Shown here: piece after piece, positions 7,612 to 15,476 of the stretch
Layout: each line of letters starts with the position of its first letter
Position numbering within the stretch: the stretch's first letter is position 1
DNA from: JBFGJH01 sp041586155
Lineage (GTDB): Bacteria; Actinomycetota; Acidimicrobiia; Spongiisociales; JAENVV01
Reading direction: 5' to 3'
NCBI GenBank assembly: GCA_041586155.1
Contig: JBFHAT010000040.1
Span: forward strand, 1-25,060
Length of the DNA: 25,060 nucleotides
The notes under the pieces: model-generated
Told to the model about the DNA's origin: nothing
The model's input: only the letters and a program-made list of their open reading frames with translations
Databases searched by the model: none
Program-made: the position numbers and the translations under genes

Positions 7612-7968
7612 ATGAAATGGGCAGTGGTCGTGACAACGGTCGCGATGACGCTGGGGGTCAGCGGTTTGCCTGCGATGGCCGATCCACCAGTCGGCGGTTG
7701 TCCGCATGGCGGGCCGCAAAAAGGTGTGGTCGACGCGACCGAGAAGGGTTGGGTTCTGTGGTCCATTCCCGACCTTGCGGACCGTCTGATCGCCGAAGCG
7801 GACTTCTTCGACGAGAGCGACCGGGACTGGATCATCGAAGAGCTTCGGGTGAAAGAGGACCTGAACGGGGACGATCATCTCTGCACGCTCAGGCAAGTGC
7901 TTCCCAACGATGCCTCGGGGAGTGCCGTTTGGTACATCGTCTTCGACAACGTGGTCCGGATCCGATGA
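7612..7968 (+). CDS. Small secreted protein, unknown
   Basis: 118 aa. Start at the ATG at 7612 with GGGAGG 6 bases upstream; the reading frame is open further upstream but passes through the divergent PadR promoter. Residues 1-24 are a signal peptide (WAVVVTTVAMTLGVSGLPAMA, cut before DPP). The mature part of about 90 residues is acidic (ADFFDESDRDWIIEEL) and has two Cys, in GGCPHGG and DHLCTLRQ, which could form a disulfide. I do not recognise a family. It is divergent from the PadR operon and shares its upstream region, so PadR could influence it. Confidence 0.7.
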   Translation: MKWAVVVTTVAMTLGVSGLPAMADPPVGGCPHGGPQKGVVDATEKGWVLWSIPDLADRLIAEADFFDESDRDWIIEELRVKEDLNGDDHLCTLRQVLPNDASGSAVWYIVFDNVVRIR

Positions 7969-8016
7969 GGATCCCCAGATCCAGATGAGGATCCGCTGAT
8001 CCGCCTGCCGAGTCGG

Positions 8017-9279
8017 TCAGCCGGCGATCTGGCCCGCATCGATGTAGAGCACAGGCCGGCCGCCCACGACTTCCAGCAGCGTGTGGCCGCTGAACAGCGT
8101 CGACGAGCTGAGCCACTCGACGAAGAGAACTCCGTGGGGTCCCCGGTAGGCGAGCGGGCCCAACCCTTCTCCATACGCCTCCGAGGTGCCATACGGGAAG
8201 GCCGGGTCGGCAGCGCCACGCTCCATCAGCTCGCCCGCGATCTGCCCACCCCCGTCGAGAGACGGCGCCACCCAGGTGTCCCAAGCTTCCTGCATGTCCG
8301 CCAGGAGCTCCCCAAGCAGGGCTCCGGAGCCCTCGATGCCCGGTATCTCGCCTTCGCGGCCGATCGTGATGCCCTTGATGCGGACAGTCAATGCTGCGTC
8401 GAGTGGAACGCTTCGCACGATCTCATCACCGGGTTCGACGGCCAGGTCTCCTTCGAGGTAGTCGGGCAAACACAGGTCAGAACGATCGTCACAGGACACG
8501 AACCGTTTGATGACGAACGACAACATGCCAGTCGTTGGGTCGTGCGTCACGCTCACCGGGTACACGCCGTCGACGGGCAGACCGGTCGACGGCCACGGAT
8601 CGGACGGCGAAGCCGGCCCGTTGGGCATCTCGCCGCAACAACCGCATCTCACCGGGAACTCGATGGTCGCGACCACCCACTCGCCGGCATCGGATATCAC
8701 GGTCACGGGGGTTCGGACCATCGCCACTTCAGTGACGCGACCGTCGTTGACGAACACCCACACCGGATTCATCGCCTCGCTCCATCCGCTGAGGAGTTCC
8801 CCGGACGAGTCCGTGAGCCGGACAGCATCGTCCAGGCGAATCGTCCGGACGAGCGGATTGGCGTTGGTGGCGGTCAACGGAGGCCCGGGCGCCAGGCAGG
8901 CAAGATCGAATGTGACGGTGTCGTTCGCGACCGTCTCGATCCATCCGAACCAGATGCCGCCGGGGAGAGATTCGGATCCGGGGGTGCATCCGGACCCCAA
9001 CATCCCCGCGGCGCCCGGCAACGACGCGACCGCCCCTGCGCCGTGGGATGCCACCGAGAACTCCGGCTCACCCGCCGTGGAGCTGGTCGTGTCGCCAGGG
9101 GCCGAGGCAGGGCCCTCGGTCGTGGGCGGAGGAACCGCGAAGCTGGTCGACGACGCCGGCCCCGTGGGGGCGGCGGGTTCGGGGGCGCTTGCGCAGGCCC
9201 CCAGCACGAGTGCCAGGGTGGCCAACCCGACCCCGCTTCTCAGGGCCGTTCCCCTGCGGCGGATCGAGAGCAATGTCAT
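8017..9279 (-). CDS. Secreted lipoprotein, unknown
   Basis: 420 aa from the ATG at 9279 (GAAAGG about 8 bases upstream). Residues 1-28 form a lipoprotein signal with lipobox LVLGAC, the lipidated Cys being C29. A Ser/Thr/Pro/Ala-rich linker (about 30-75) follows, then a globular region with several Cys, including RCGCCGEMP (about 211-219) and SCDDRSDLC (about 262-270). The Cys-rich stretch may hold disulfides or a metal; neither can be told from sequence. No recognised domain. It converges on the small secreted protein gene and lies downstream of the dehydrogenase gene (112 bp gap, same strand). Confidence 0.8.
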   Translation of the reverse strand: MTLLSIRRRGTALRSGVGLATLALVLGACASAPEPAAPTGPASSTSFAVPPPTTEGPASAPGDTTSSTAGEPEFSVASHGAGAVASLPGAAGMLGSGCTPGSESLPGGIWFGWIETVANDTVTFDLACLAPGPPLTATNANPLVRTIRLDDAVRLTDSSGELLSGWSEAMNPVWVFVNDGRVTEVAMVRTPVTVISDAGEWVVATIEFPVRCGCCGEMPNGPASPSDPWPSTGLPVDGVYPVSVTHDPTTGMLSFVIKRFVSCDDRSDLCLPDYLEGDLAVEPGDEIVRSVPLDAALTVRIKGITIGREGEIPGIEGSGALLGELLADMQEAWDTWVAPSLDGGGQIAGELMERGAADPAFPYGTSEAYGEGLGPLAYRGPHGVLFVEWLSSSTLFSGHTLLEVVGGRPVLYIDAGQIAG

Positions 9280-9391
9280 CGTCGAGCCTTTCTCGCGGCC
9301 CTCCGCCATCCAGCAGCGTCGCGCTCGAGCACGGTGCCCGCCAGAGTCCAATGGCCCGAGATCGGAGCGAGCCTCTCAGCCGGCCGCGCAG

Positions 9392-10378
9392 CTACAGCTC
9401 GTTGCCGGACTTGCGACCGGCCGCGAAGGCGTCGATGTTCTCGACGGTCGTTCGGCTGATCGCCTCCATGGCCTCGGCAGTGAAAAACGCCTGGTGACCC
9501 GTGATCAACACGTTGGGGAAGGTCAAGAGTCGGGTGAAGACGTCATCCTGGATTACCCGATCAGAGAGGTCTTCGAAGAAGAGGTCGCCTTCTTCCTCGT
9601 ACACGTCGAGACCGAGGTGCCCGATCTGTCCGGACTTCAACCCGGCGATCACCGCCGCCGTGTCGACCAGGGCTCCCCGACTGGTGTTGATCAGCATCGA
9701 GCCGGGCCGGAACCTGTGGACTGCATCGCGATCGACCAGGTGGTGAGTGTCGGGGGTGAGCGGGGCATGCAGTGTGATCACGTCGGCCGAACTCCACAGA
9801 TCGTCGAGCGCCACATACCGGATTCCGAGCCCGGCAGCGTCTGGGTGTTCTGCAACGTCGTAGGCGAGGAGATCGCACCCGAACCCGGACAGGATCCGGG
9901 CGACCTCGATGCCGATCTTGCCAGTTCCGACGACGCCGACAGTTCGGGCCCCGAGATCGAAACCAAGGAGGCCCTCCAATGCGAAGTTGCCCTCCCTCAC
10001 TCGGGCATGCGCCCGGTGGATCTTGCGGTTCAAAGCCAGCATCAACGCCACAGTGTGCTCGGCGACCGAGCGGGGCGAGTAGGCAGGAACCCTTGCCACC
10101 GTGATCCCGAGCCGGCGCGCCGCTTCCAGGTCGACGTGGTTGTAGCCGGCGCTACGCAAGGCAACCAGGTGGATTCCGGCCTCGGAGAGCTTCATGAGAA
10201 CGCCACCACTGAGATCGTCGTTGACGAAGACGCACACCGCATCGAACGCGCCGGCCAGCTGCGCGGTTGCCTCATCGAGATGGACATCGAAGTACTCGAG
10301 GCGGTGCCCGCCTCCGGCGGACGCCGCCTCGAGAAACCGTCGGTCATACGGCTTGGCGCTGAACACTGCCACACGCAT
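9392..10378 (-). CDS. ldhA: D-2-hydroxyacid dehydrogenase (D-lactate dehydrogenase type)
   Basis: 328 aa, the usual length for NAD-dependent D-lactate dehydrogenases. Cytoplasmic; would interconvert pyruvate and D-lactate with NAD(H). The nucleotide site is GVVGTGKIG (about 148-156). Catalytic residues fit the family: R234 in NTSRGALVDT, an acidic residue in LDVYEEE (258-263), and H295 in ITGHQAFFT. The FFEDLSDRVIQDD stretch is typical of the LdhA branch rather than phosphoglycerate dehydrogenases. ATG at 10378. It lies 37 bp after the bactofilin-like gene on the same strand and may be cotranscribed. The exact substrate is an inference from the branch. Confidence 0.9.
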   Translation of the reverse strand: MRVAVFSAKPYDRRFLEAASAGGGHRLEYFDVHLDEATAQLAGAFDAVCVFVNDDLSGGVLMKLSEAGIHLVALRSAGYNHVDLEAARRLGITVARVPAYSPRSVAEHTVALMLALNRKIHRAHARVREGNFALEGLLGFDLGARTVGVVGTGKIGIEVARILSGFGCDLLAYDVAEHPDAAGLGIRYVALDDLWSSADVITLHAPLTPDTHHLVDRDAVHRFRPGSMLINTSRGALVDTAAVIAGLKSGQIGHLGLDVYEEEGDLFFEDLSDRVIQDDVFTRLLTFPNVLITGHQAFFTAEAMEAISRTTVENIDAFAAGRKSGNEL

Positions 10379-10415
10379 TGGCCGATGCTACGACAACGCC
10401 GTGCCGTACTCCCTT

Positions 10416-11519
10416 CTACATGGCCGGTACAAGCGGAGCCTCTGTCGGCGCCTCAACTCGGCGCAAACCGGCCAGCCACGCTCCCGTGCCGAGGATGATG
10501 GCCAGGAAGCCGACGATGGGTCCAACGACCGGGATCAGGCCGGCTGCCGCCAGCGCCGCCACACCAAGCGCCATCCCGGCGAACCTTCCGGCTCGCGGCA
10601 TCGCATGCTGGCCCAACCACGTGCCCACGGTCACGGGGGCAATGAACACCAGGCCCACGATCGCAGTCAACCCGAGCGCCACAAGTGCGGCGAGCATGGT
10701 GAAGATCACCAAACCCACCCAGGCTCCCAGGCCGACGATTCCGGCCAGGATCGCCAACAGGATGCCGGCGATGAGAATGACGATGGGCGCAAGGACCAAC
10801 GCGATCAGAAAGCCGACGCCCCACGCTGCCGATTCGAAGGCCCGGGTGTCGAGCCGCTCGATGGCGCGCGATGTGCGCGGCCAGGCGAGCCACAGCAGGA
10901 GCGCACCGAACAAGGCCAGTGACACCCATCGAAGTGCCCCTTGCACGAACGGGTTGCGTTGCGCCGTAGGTGCGGCGCTGCTCTCGCCGATCGTCACGTC
11001 TTCGGTGCCGGCCACGGTGCCGGTCATCGTGTACGTCCCGGCGTTGCCCAAGACGTCGCCACCGATTGCTCCGGAGACGGTCGTCTGGCCGCTGGCGAAG
11101 ATGAAGTCGCCGTCGACCGCGCCGCTGACGCTTGCCTGGCCACCCGCCAGCACTGCGTCCTCAGCAGCACTCCCCGAGACGGTGATCTGTCCGCCCGCGG
11201 CGCGAATGTCCCCGCCAACGGTGCCGGGGATGGTGATGGTCCCACCGGCGGCGAACACGTCGCCTTCAACGGTGCCATCGATATCGATCTGACCTCCAAA
11301 GGTGATCAGGTCGCCATTGACGGTTCCGGCGATTGTCAGCGTTCCTCCGAACACATACAGGTCGCCGTCTACCGTCTCGTTGGCAGCGACGGTGACGCTA
11401 TCGCCGGCCCGTACCTTCCCCTCCAAATATTCGTCGACCGTCTGGGCGGCGACGGCCGGGGCGGCGATCAGCAGTAGCGCCGCCACCATGATCATCAAGA
11501 GCGTGCGACGGTTGCGCAT
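10416..11519 (-). CDS. Bactofilin-type beta-solenoid membrane protein
   Basis: 367 aa from the ATG at 11519, with GAGGAG 7 bases upstream; a longer frame to 11690 passes through low-complexity repeats and is rejected. Residues 1-25 are a signal peptide or anchor (LLMIMVAALLLIAAPAVAA). Residues 52-170 are seven 17-residue repeats of type GD(L/V)xxxGGxxxIxGTVx with no insertions, the pattern of polymer-forming (bactofilin, PF04519-like) right-handed beta-helices. From about 195 to the end there are about five to six membrane helices (FGALLLWLAW, FLIALVLAPIVILIAGILLAI, and others). Unlike classical cytoplasmic bactofilins, the solenoid here should lie outside the membrane. Possible role in envelope scaffolding; not shown. 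Confidence 0.85.
   Translation of the reverse strand: MRNRRTLLMIMVAALLLIAAPAVAAQTVDEYLEGKVRAGDSVTVAANETVDGDLYVFGGTLTIAGTVNGDLITFGGQIDIDGTVEGDVFAAGGTITIPGTVGGDIRAAGGQITVSGSAAEDAVLAGGQASVSGAVDGDFIFASGQTTVSGAIGGDVLGNAGTYTMTGTVAGTEDVTIGESSAAPTAQRNPFVQGALRWVSLALFGALLLWLAWPRTSRAIERLDTRAFESAAWGVGFLIALVLAPIVILIAGILLAILAGIVGLGAWVGLVIFTMLAALVALGLTAIVGLVFIAPVTVGTWLGQHAMPRAGRFAGMALGVAALAAAGLIPVVGPIVGFLAIILGTGAWLAGLRRVEAPTEAPLVPAM
11010..11366 (-). repeat. Seven in-frame 51-bp repeat units (17-residue solenoid)
   Basis: The repeat phase is set by GD at residues 52, 69, 86, 103, 120 (ED), 137 and 154, exactly 17 apart each time. The DNA copies are diverged (for example repeated GGTGCC/GGTTCC and TCGCC blocks), so the unit is old and held by selection on the protein fold. 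Confidence 0.8.
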
Positions 11520-11897
11520 GCTCGACTCCTCTCGTCGTGCCGGCTCTGGCTCGAGCCTGCGCCCCTCGACGCCGAGCAGGCGATGTGCTGGGACTCGGCC
11601 GAACTGGGCGGCCCATGCCCCCCGGTGCGGCCCGTGCCCCCTGTGCGACCCACGCCCCCTTTGCGGCCTCACAGTCGCGAGCATTCGCACCGCGAGCCAG
11701 GGTCGAAGGTCCCTTCGGACACCTCAGAGGGGTTGACCTCGAGGAGTGTCGCGGGTCGCGCCTGCAGTGGAATCAGTCGTCGGTCGGTTGGACCAAGGTG
11801 ACGGCTACTGTCGGCGTGGGCTGCGGATCAGCCGGGGAACACCTGGCGAGCGAGAGGATGAAAGCGTGTTCGAAATGGGAGGGAGGTGATGAGCCTC
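11520..11897. other. Intergenic stretch with GC-rich tandem repeats
   Basis: 378 bp between the divergent bactofilin-like gene and the membrane-protein gene. It holds the Shine-Dalgarno sites of both, and three tandem copies of an 18-19-bp unit, GCGRCCCRYGCCCCCY plus two or three bases, at 11608-11662. Open frames cross it on both strands (for example proline-rich VRPVPPVRPTPPLRP on plus) but they come from the repeat and lack start signals. No convincing gene or RNA structure seen. Confidence 0.6.
11608..11668 (+). repeat. 18-bp GC-rich tandem repeat
   Basis: Units at 11608-11626, 11627-11644 and 11645-11662, followed by a partial GCGGCC. Unit begins GCGGCCCRTGCCCCC. The unit length is a multiple of three, but no gene can be shown to use it. 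Confidence 0.75.
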
Positions 11898-12491
11898 ATG
11901 TCGGTGGGCGCGCTCCTCATCGCCGGGTTCGTAGCGTTCATGATCGGTGCCGTCCGCTGGCGCATCGAGTACGAACAGGACCTCGCCGACGCCTTGCCGT
12001 TGATGCACGCAGACAGAGGCCGCCTGCGATGGATCCATCGCTGGATGGTCGTTGCCATGTTTGTCACGACGTCGGCGCTCGGCGGATTGGCCTGGCTGGT
12101 GAGTGACCCTGGCGTCGCCGTCGGTTTCGTGATCTATCTGGTCGGGGCCGTGACGTGGGTCGGGAGCCTGCTGTTTCGGCTCAGCGCGGGCGAAGCCGCA
12201 GCTGCGGCCACGGTCGAATCAAACGTCGTGCCCGACTGGTTTCCACCTCTGGCCCGCCTGTCAGCGAAGGGTCATGCGACCCACATGCTGGCATCGTATG
12301 GAGCGACCCTGCCGCTGGGATGGTCACTGTCGAGCGGCGGGCTCATTCCGATGTGGCTTGCCGTGGCCGGAACGGTGTGGGCTGGGGCGATGGCCGCCTT
12401 GTTCTTGCTTCCGACGACTCGCTTTGTGGCGGCTCCCCCGTTTTGGGCCCATGTGTTCACGTTGGCCATCGGCATCGCATTGATCGCCTGA
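11898..12491 (+). CDS. Polytopic membrane protein, unknown
   Basis: 197 aa. The start was set at the ATG at 11898: the stretch GGAGGTGAT (11882-11890) is an exact match to the 16S anti-Shine-Dalgarno end, which makes the overlapping GTG at 11886 and the ATG at 11889 too close. About six hydrophobic segments: 2-20, 50-70, 75-98, a weaker one at about 130-148, 150-172 and 177-197. A short charged loop (RWRIEYEQDLADALPLMHADRGRLRW) follows helix 1. No family recognised. It ends 11 bp before the stop of the convergent xthA. Confidence 0.75.
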   Translation: MSVGALLIAGFVAFMIGAVRWRIEYEQDLADALPLMHADRGRLRWIHRWMVVAMFVTTSALGGLAWLVSDPGVAVGFVIYLVGAVTWVGSLLFRLSAGEAAAAATVESNVVPDWFPPLARLSAKGHATHMLASYGATLPLGWSLSSGGLIPMWLAVAGTVWAGAMAALFLLPTTRFVAAPPFWAHVFTLAIGIALIA

Positions 12492-12502
12492 CCTGCGCTC
12501 GA

Positions 12503-13291
12503 TCATTCGGCGGCGAGGTCGACGATCAATGGGGCATGGTCTGACGGCTTCGACTCTCGCACTTTGGTCGGTTTGCGATAGTCGCGATCGACACGGGCTC
12601 CCAGCAGTCGCGCGGCGAGCGGCCGGCTGAGCAAGGCCAAATCGATCCGCAAACCAAACCCCTTGTGGAAGTGGCCAGCCCGGTAGTCCCACCAGGTGTA
12701 TCCAGGCTCCTCTGGCTCGACCGCCCGGAACGCATCAACGAACCCGGCGTCGATTGCCGACTCCAGGCGGCTGCGCTCTTCGGAGGTGATGTGGGTGGCG
12801 CCGTGCACCTCGGCGGGGCTCCACACATCGAGGTCGGTCGGGCACACATTCATGTCACCTGCGATCACCGCCGGGCCCCTCGCCATCCCTCGAGCCCTCT
12901 CCGCCATCGCGGCCAAATACTCGAGCTTGGCTTCGAAGGTGTTGGTTCCCACGGCCCGTCCGTTGGGGACATACACGCTGGCGACCTGCACGCCGTCGAC
13001 GACGGCTTCGACCCACCGGGCCTCGTGGGGATCGGGAGCACCCGGCAGGCCGGCCACCACGTCACGGACCTCGGCGCCGTCTCGCGCCAGGATCGCCACC
13101 CCAGCCCAACGCCCTCCGGAGTGGTCGATGGCGGTGTACCCGGCCGCTTGGAGCTCAAGGTGTGGAAAGCCGGCGGGCGATGATTTCGTCTCCTGCAGGC
13201 AGACGAGATCGGGGTCGTATTCGTCGAGGAGTGCCAACAGCCTTGGCATCCGTGCCTTGAGCGAATTGACGTTGTAGCTGATGAGGCGCAT
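12503..13291 (-). CDS. xthA: Exodeoxyribonuclease III / AP endonuclease
   Basis: 262 aa from the ATG at 13291, the family's usual length; the frame is open further upstream but without similarity. Mg-dependent base-excision repair enzyme that cleaves DNA at abasic sites and trims 3' ends. Motifs in order: N7 in YNVNSLKAR, E34 in LQETK, Y107 in YVPNGRAV, D146/N148 in GDMNVCPTDLDVW, WWDYR (200-204), D217 in RIDLALLSRP, and D251/H252 in SDHAPLIVDL. All catalytic residues are present. No clear Shine-Dalgarno; the ATG overlaps the stop of a short upstream frame as TGATG, so it may be leaderless or coupled. Confidence 0.95.
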   Translation of the reverse strand: MRLISYNVNSLKARMPRLLALLDEYDPDLVCLQETKSSPAGFPHLELQAAGYTAIDHSGGRWAGVAILARDGAEVRDVVAGLPGAPDPHEARWVEAVVDGVQVASVYVPNGRAVGTNTFEAKLEYLAAMAERARGMARGPAVIAGDMNVCPTDLDVWSPAEVHGATHITSEERSRLESAIDAGFVDAFRAVEPEEPGYTWWDYRAGHFHKGFGLRIDLALLSRPLAARLLGARVDRDYRKPTKVRESKPSDHAPLIVDLAAE

Positions 13292-13568
13292 CAGCGGTCG
13301 ATCTGGAGGAGGCGGCGAAGTCGTGCCGTACGAGGATCGCTGGGGGCAAGCACCGAGATGAAGGCTATCCCGGTGGGTGCCCCCAGACCAGCTGGTTGTG
13401 TCGGCGGGCTCGCTCCGGCCTGCCCGAGAAACGTACCTCTCGGGCGTGGCGCCCACAAGAGCGCCTGGTCTTCATTGGGCCCAGCGGTCACCAGCGCCGG
13501 CGTCCCGAGTCGAGTGTCGCTCGCGAGTGGCAAGTCCTAGCCGGCCGGGTCACGGGGCAGTCGGACCC
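13292..13568. other. Intergenic stretch between phoU-like gene and xthA
   Basis: 277 bp with no confident gene. On the minus strand an 80-residue frame starting at a TTG (13533) ends with a stop overlapping the xthA ATG (TGATG), but its start lacks a well-spaced ribosome site, its third-position GC is lower than in neighbours, and I do not recognise it. Frames are also open on plus. A stem-loop at 13422-13445 is the only clear structure. Confidence 0.5.
13422..13445 (-). terminator. Stem-loop downstream of the phoU-like gene
   Basis: Perfect 8-base arms GCCCGAGA (13422-13429) and TCTCGGGC (13438-13445) with an 8-base loop, about 125 bp past the phoU-like stop. No T tract follows, so it may slow or process the transcript rather than act as a classic terminator. 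Confidence 0.4.
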
Positions 13569-14240
13569 TCAGTCTCGGTCGGCTTTGGCCTCGTCGTAAT
13601 AGTCGAGACGGTCAACGGGCATGACGATGCTCGACAACACGTTGAGAAGGTGGGCTACGACCCGCTTCAGATATCGGTACAGCAGGGCCCGCGGAACGGC
13701 GTACGAAGCCGGACGGTCGGTCCCAACCAGCTCGTTCACGTGCTCGTCGAACTCGTCTTGGATGTCGTCGCCTCCCTGGAGGATCTCATGGGCGCGGTCG
13801 GCGTCTTGCTCCGCGAAGATGCGGGCGGTATCGGCGATGAGGCCGGAGATCTCGTCACGGTGAAACCGAAGATGGTCGGCGTCGTCGTCCCCGGACAGGT
13901 CGACCCCGTAGTCGGACAGGTCCCAGATGTTCTTGGCGTAGTCGCCGATCCGCTCGATGTCCTTGGTGACCGACATGAGGACCATCACCCAGGAGATGTC
14001 AGCGTCGGCGCCGCGGGTGCTGGCATGGACCAGCAGTTTGCGCCGGATTCGCCGCTCGGAACGGTTGATACCACGATCGGTCTTGCGGATCTCCGGACCG
14101 ACTGCCTGCGGGTCCGTGCCGCCGATGACGGCGTTGATGGCTGCGTCGAACGTGTGCCGGCACGCCACGAGCATGCTCTGCACCTCGTCCGACAGTTCCC
14201 GCACCTGGTCACCGCTCCCGGTGAAGAATCGCATTACCAC
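13569..14240 (-). CDS. PhoU-like phosphate-uptake regulator
   Basis: 223 aa from the GTG at 14240, chosen because GGAGG (14248-14252) lies 7 bases upstream; an ATG two codons later is the alternative. Helical throughout, with the PhoU signature KDIERIGDYAKNIWDLS (about 108-124); the second expected copy of this metal-binding motif is degraded (YLKRVVAHLLNVLSSIV near 195-211). The gene follows the Na/Pi cotransporter gene by 16 bp in the same operon. PhoU-domain proteins next to, or fused with, NptA-type carriers are thought to restrain phosphate influx. There is no Pst system in the window, so it is likely dedicated to this carrier. Confidence 0.88.
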   Translation of the reverse strand: MVMRFFTGSGDQVRELSDEVQSMLVACRHTFDAAINAVIGGTDPQAVGPEIRKTDRGINRSERRIRRKLLVHASTRGADADISWVMVLMSVTKDIERIGDYAKNIWDLSDYGVDLSGDDDADHLRFHRDEISGLIADTARIFAEQDADRAHEILQGGDDIQDEFDEHVNELVGTDRPASYAVPRALLYRYLKRVVAHLLNVLSSIVMPVDRLDYYDEAKADRD

Positions 14241-14256
14241 GCTGTGACCTCCGATC

Positions 14257-15402
14257 TCATTGTGCCACCAACAAACCAACAAGCGGCATGATCACGAACA
14301 CCGCCACGACATAGACCCCCACGAGCGTGCGTTTCTCCGTGGCAACGTCGGCAAGTCGCTTGGCCAACCTGATGGGGATCTCGCGCACGACCGGGACTGG
14401 GTAGAAAACCAGGATCCCGGAGATGTTGAAGTAGAGGTGGACCAACGCGATCACGAGGGCCTCGGGCCGCTCTGCCGCCACCGACGCGATGAGGGCGGTC
14501 ACCGTCGTGCCGACGTTGGCGCCCAGCGTGACCGGATACGCGTTCTGGAGGGTGAGGACGCCGGCCGCCACCATTGGCACGAGCATCGACGTCGTGATGC
14601 TGGAGCTCTGTACGGAAACCGTGATGAGGATGCCGATCACGATGGCGGGGATGCCGGCGCCCCGCCCCAAGACGGCGTTGAGGGCGTTCTCGATCCGTCC
14701 CGCCATGAGCAGCCGCATGTTCTGGGTGATCTGGGTCAGGGCCAAGAAGACCAGTCCGAGGCCGAAGAGAAGTAGAGCCACCGCGAGAGCGGTCTGCGAC
14801 GCCGACAGGCGTTCGGCGATGCTCTCGACTGCCGAGACCGGCACTTTGACTGCGTTCTTGATCGGACTGTCTGGATTGGAGATCTGCGACAGGTCGGTGG
14901 AGCCGGTCAGGAAGCGAGCCGTCGCTTCGGCCATACGAGTGAGGTAGCCGGTCGCCAGCTCGATGGGGAGCAGCAAAGCCACCGCAAGCAGGTTGAAGAA
15001 GTCGTGCATCGTCGCCCCAGCGAACGCTCGCCGGAACTCCTGCGGCCGCCTGATCGACCCGAGAGATGCGAGCGTATTGGTCACGGTCGTGCCGATGTTG
15101 GCCCCCATGATCATCGGCACGGCAAAGGTCACGGGCAGCGTGCCGTTTCCGACCGCCGCTACCACCAGTGACGTCGACACCGACGACGATTGGACCAGGA
15201 CCGTGACCAGGATGCCGGCAAAGAGACCAGCTACCGGGTTGCGGACACTCTCCAGCATCCCTTCCGAAAAGCCTTCGCCAAAGCCGTTGATGCCGGATTC
15301 GAGCGCCTTGACGCCGACGAGAAACAGGTAGAGCAGACCGATGACCAGCGCGAACCGCACGGCGCCGGGTATCGACCTTGTTGTTTGCTCAGGCTGTGCC
15401 AA
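14257..15402 (-). CDS. Na+/phosphate cotransporter (NptA/PF02690 family)
   Basis: 381 aa, TTG start at 15402 with GAGG 5 bases upstream; no better in-frame start follows before the first helix. It has the family's inverted duplication: QSSS in VLVQSSSVSTS (from Q71) and VSVQSSSITTS (from Q265), each followed by GAN(I/V)GTTVT (100-107 and 294-301). About eight to nine membrane segments. It lacks the fused C-terminal PhoU domain common in this family; that role is filled by the separate gene just downstream. Sodium-driven phosphate movement across the plasma membrane is the expected role. Confidence 0.92.
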   Translation of the reverse strand: MAQPEQTTRSIPGAVRFALVIGLLYLFLVGVKALESGINGFGEGFSEGMLESVRNPVAGLFAGILVTVLVQSSSVSTSLVVAAVGNGTLPVTFAVPMIMGANIGTTVTNTLASLGSIRRPQEFRRAFAGATMHDFFNLLAVALLLPIELATGYLTRMAEATARFLTGSTDLSQISNPDSPIKNAVKVPVSAVESIAERLSASQTALAVALLLFGLGLVFLALTQITQNMRLLMAGRIENALNAVLGRGAGIPAIVIGILITVSVQSSSITTSMLVPMVAAGVLTLQNAYPVTLGANVGTTVTALIASVAAERPEALVIALVHLYFNISGILVFYPVPVVREIPIRLAKRLADVATEKRTLVGVYVVAVFVIMPLVGLLVAQ

Positions 15403-15464
15403 CCAGACCTCGGACGGAATCGCGACGGTACCCTAGCCCCCTCGGCGGATGCGACCGTACGGCG

Positions 15465-15470
15465 TAGGAT
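15465..15470 (+). promoter_or_regulatory. -10 box of a probable leaderless transcript (aldolase)
   Basis: TAGGAT ends exactly 6 bases before the ATG at 15477 and there is no Shine-Dalgarno in between. This places the start of RNA on or next to the ATG, the usual arrangement of leaderless actinobacterial genes. Confidence 0.55.
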
Positions 15471-15476
15471 GCAGCC

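Noticed and set aside
8507..10498. 663-residue open frame on the plus strand
   Set aside because: It is antisense to the lipoprotein and dehydrogenase genes, which have clear motifs. High GC content keeps such mirror frames open.
11537..12106. 189-residue frame on the plus strand over the GC-rich repeat
   Set aside because: Begins in the repeat without a ribosome site and overlaps the membrane-protein gene in another frame.
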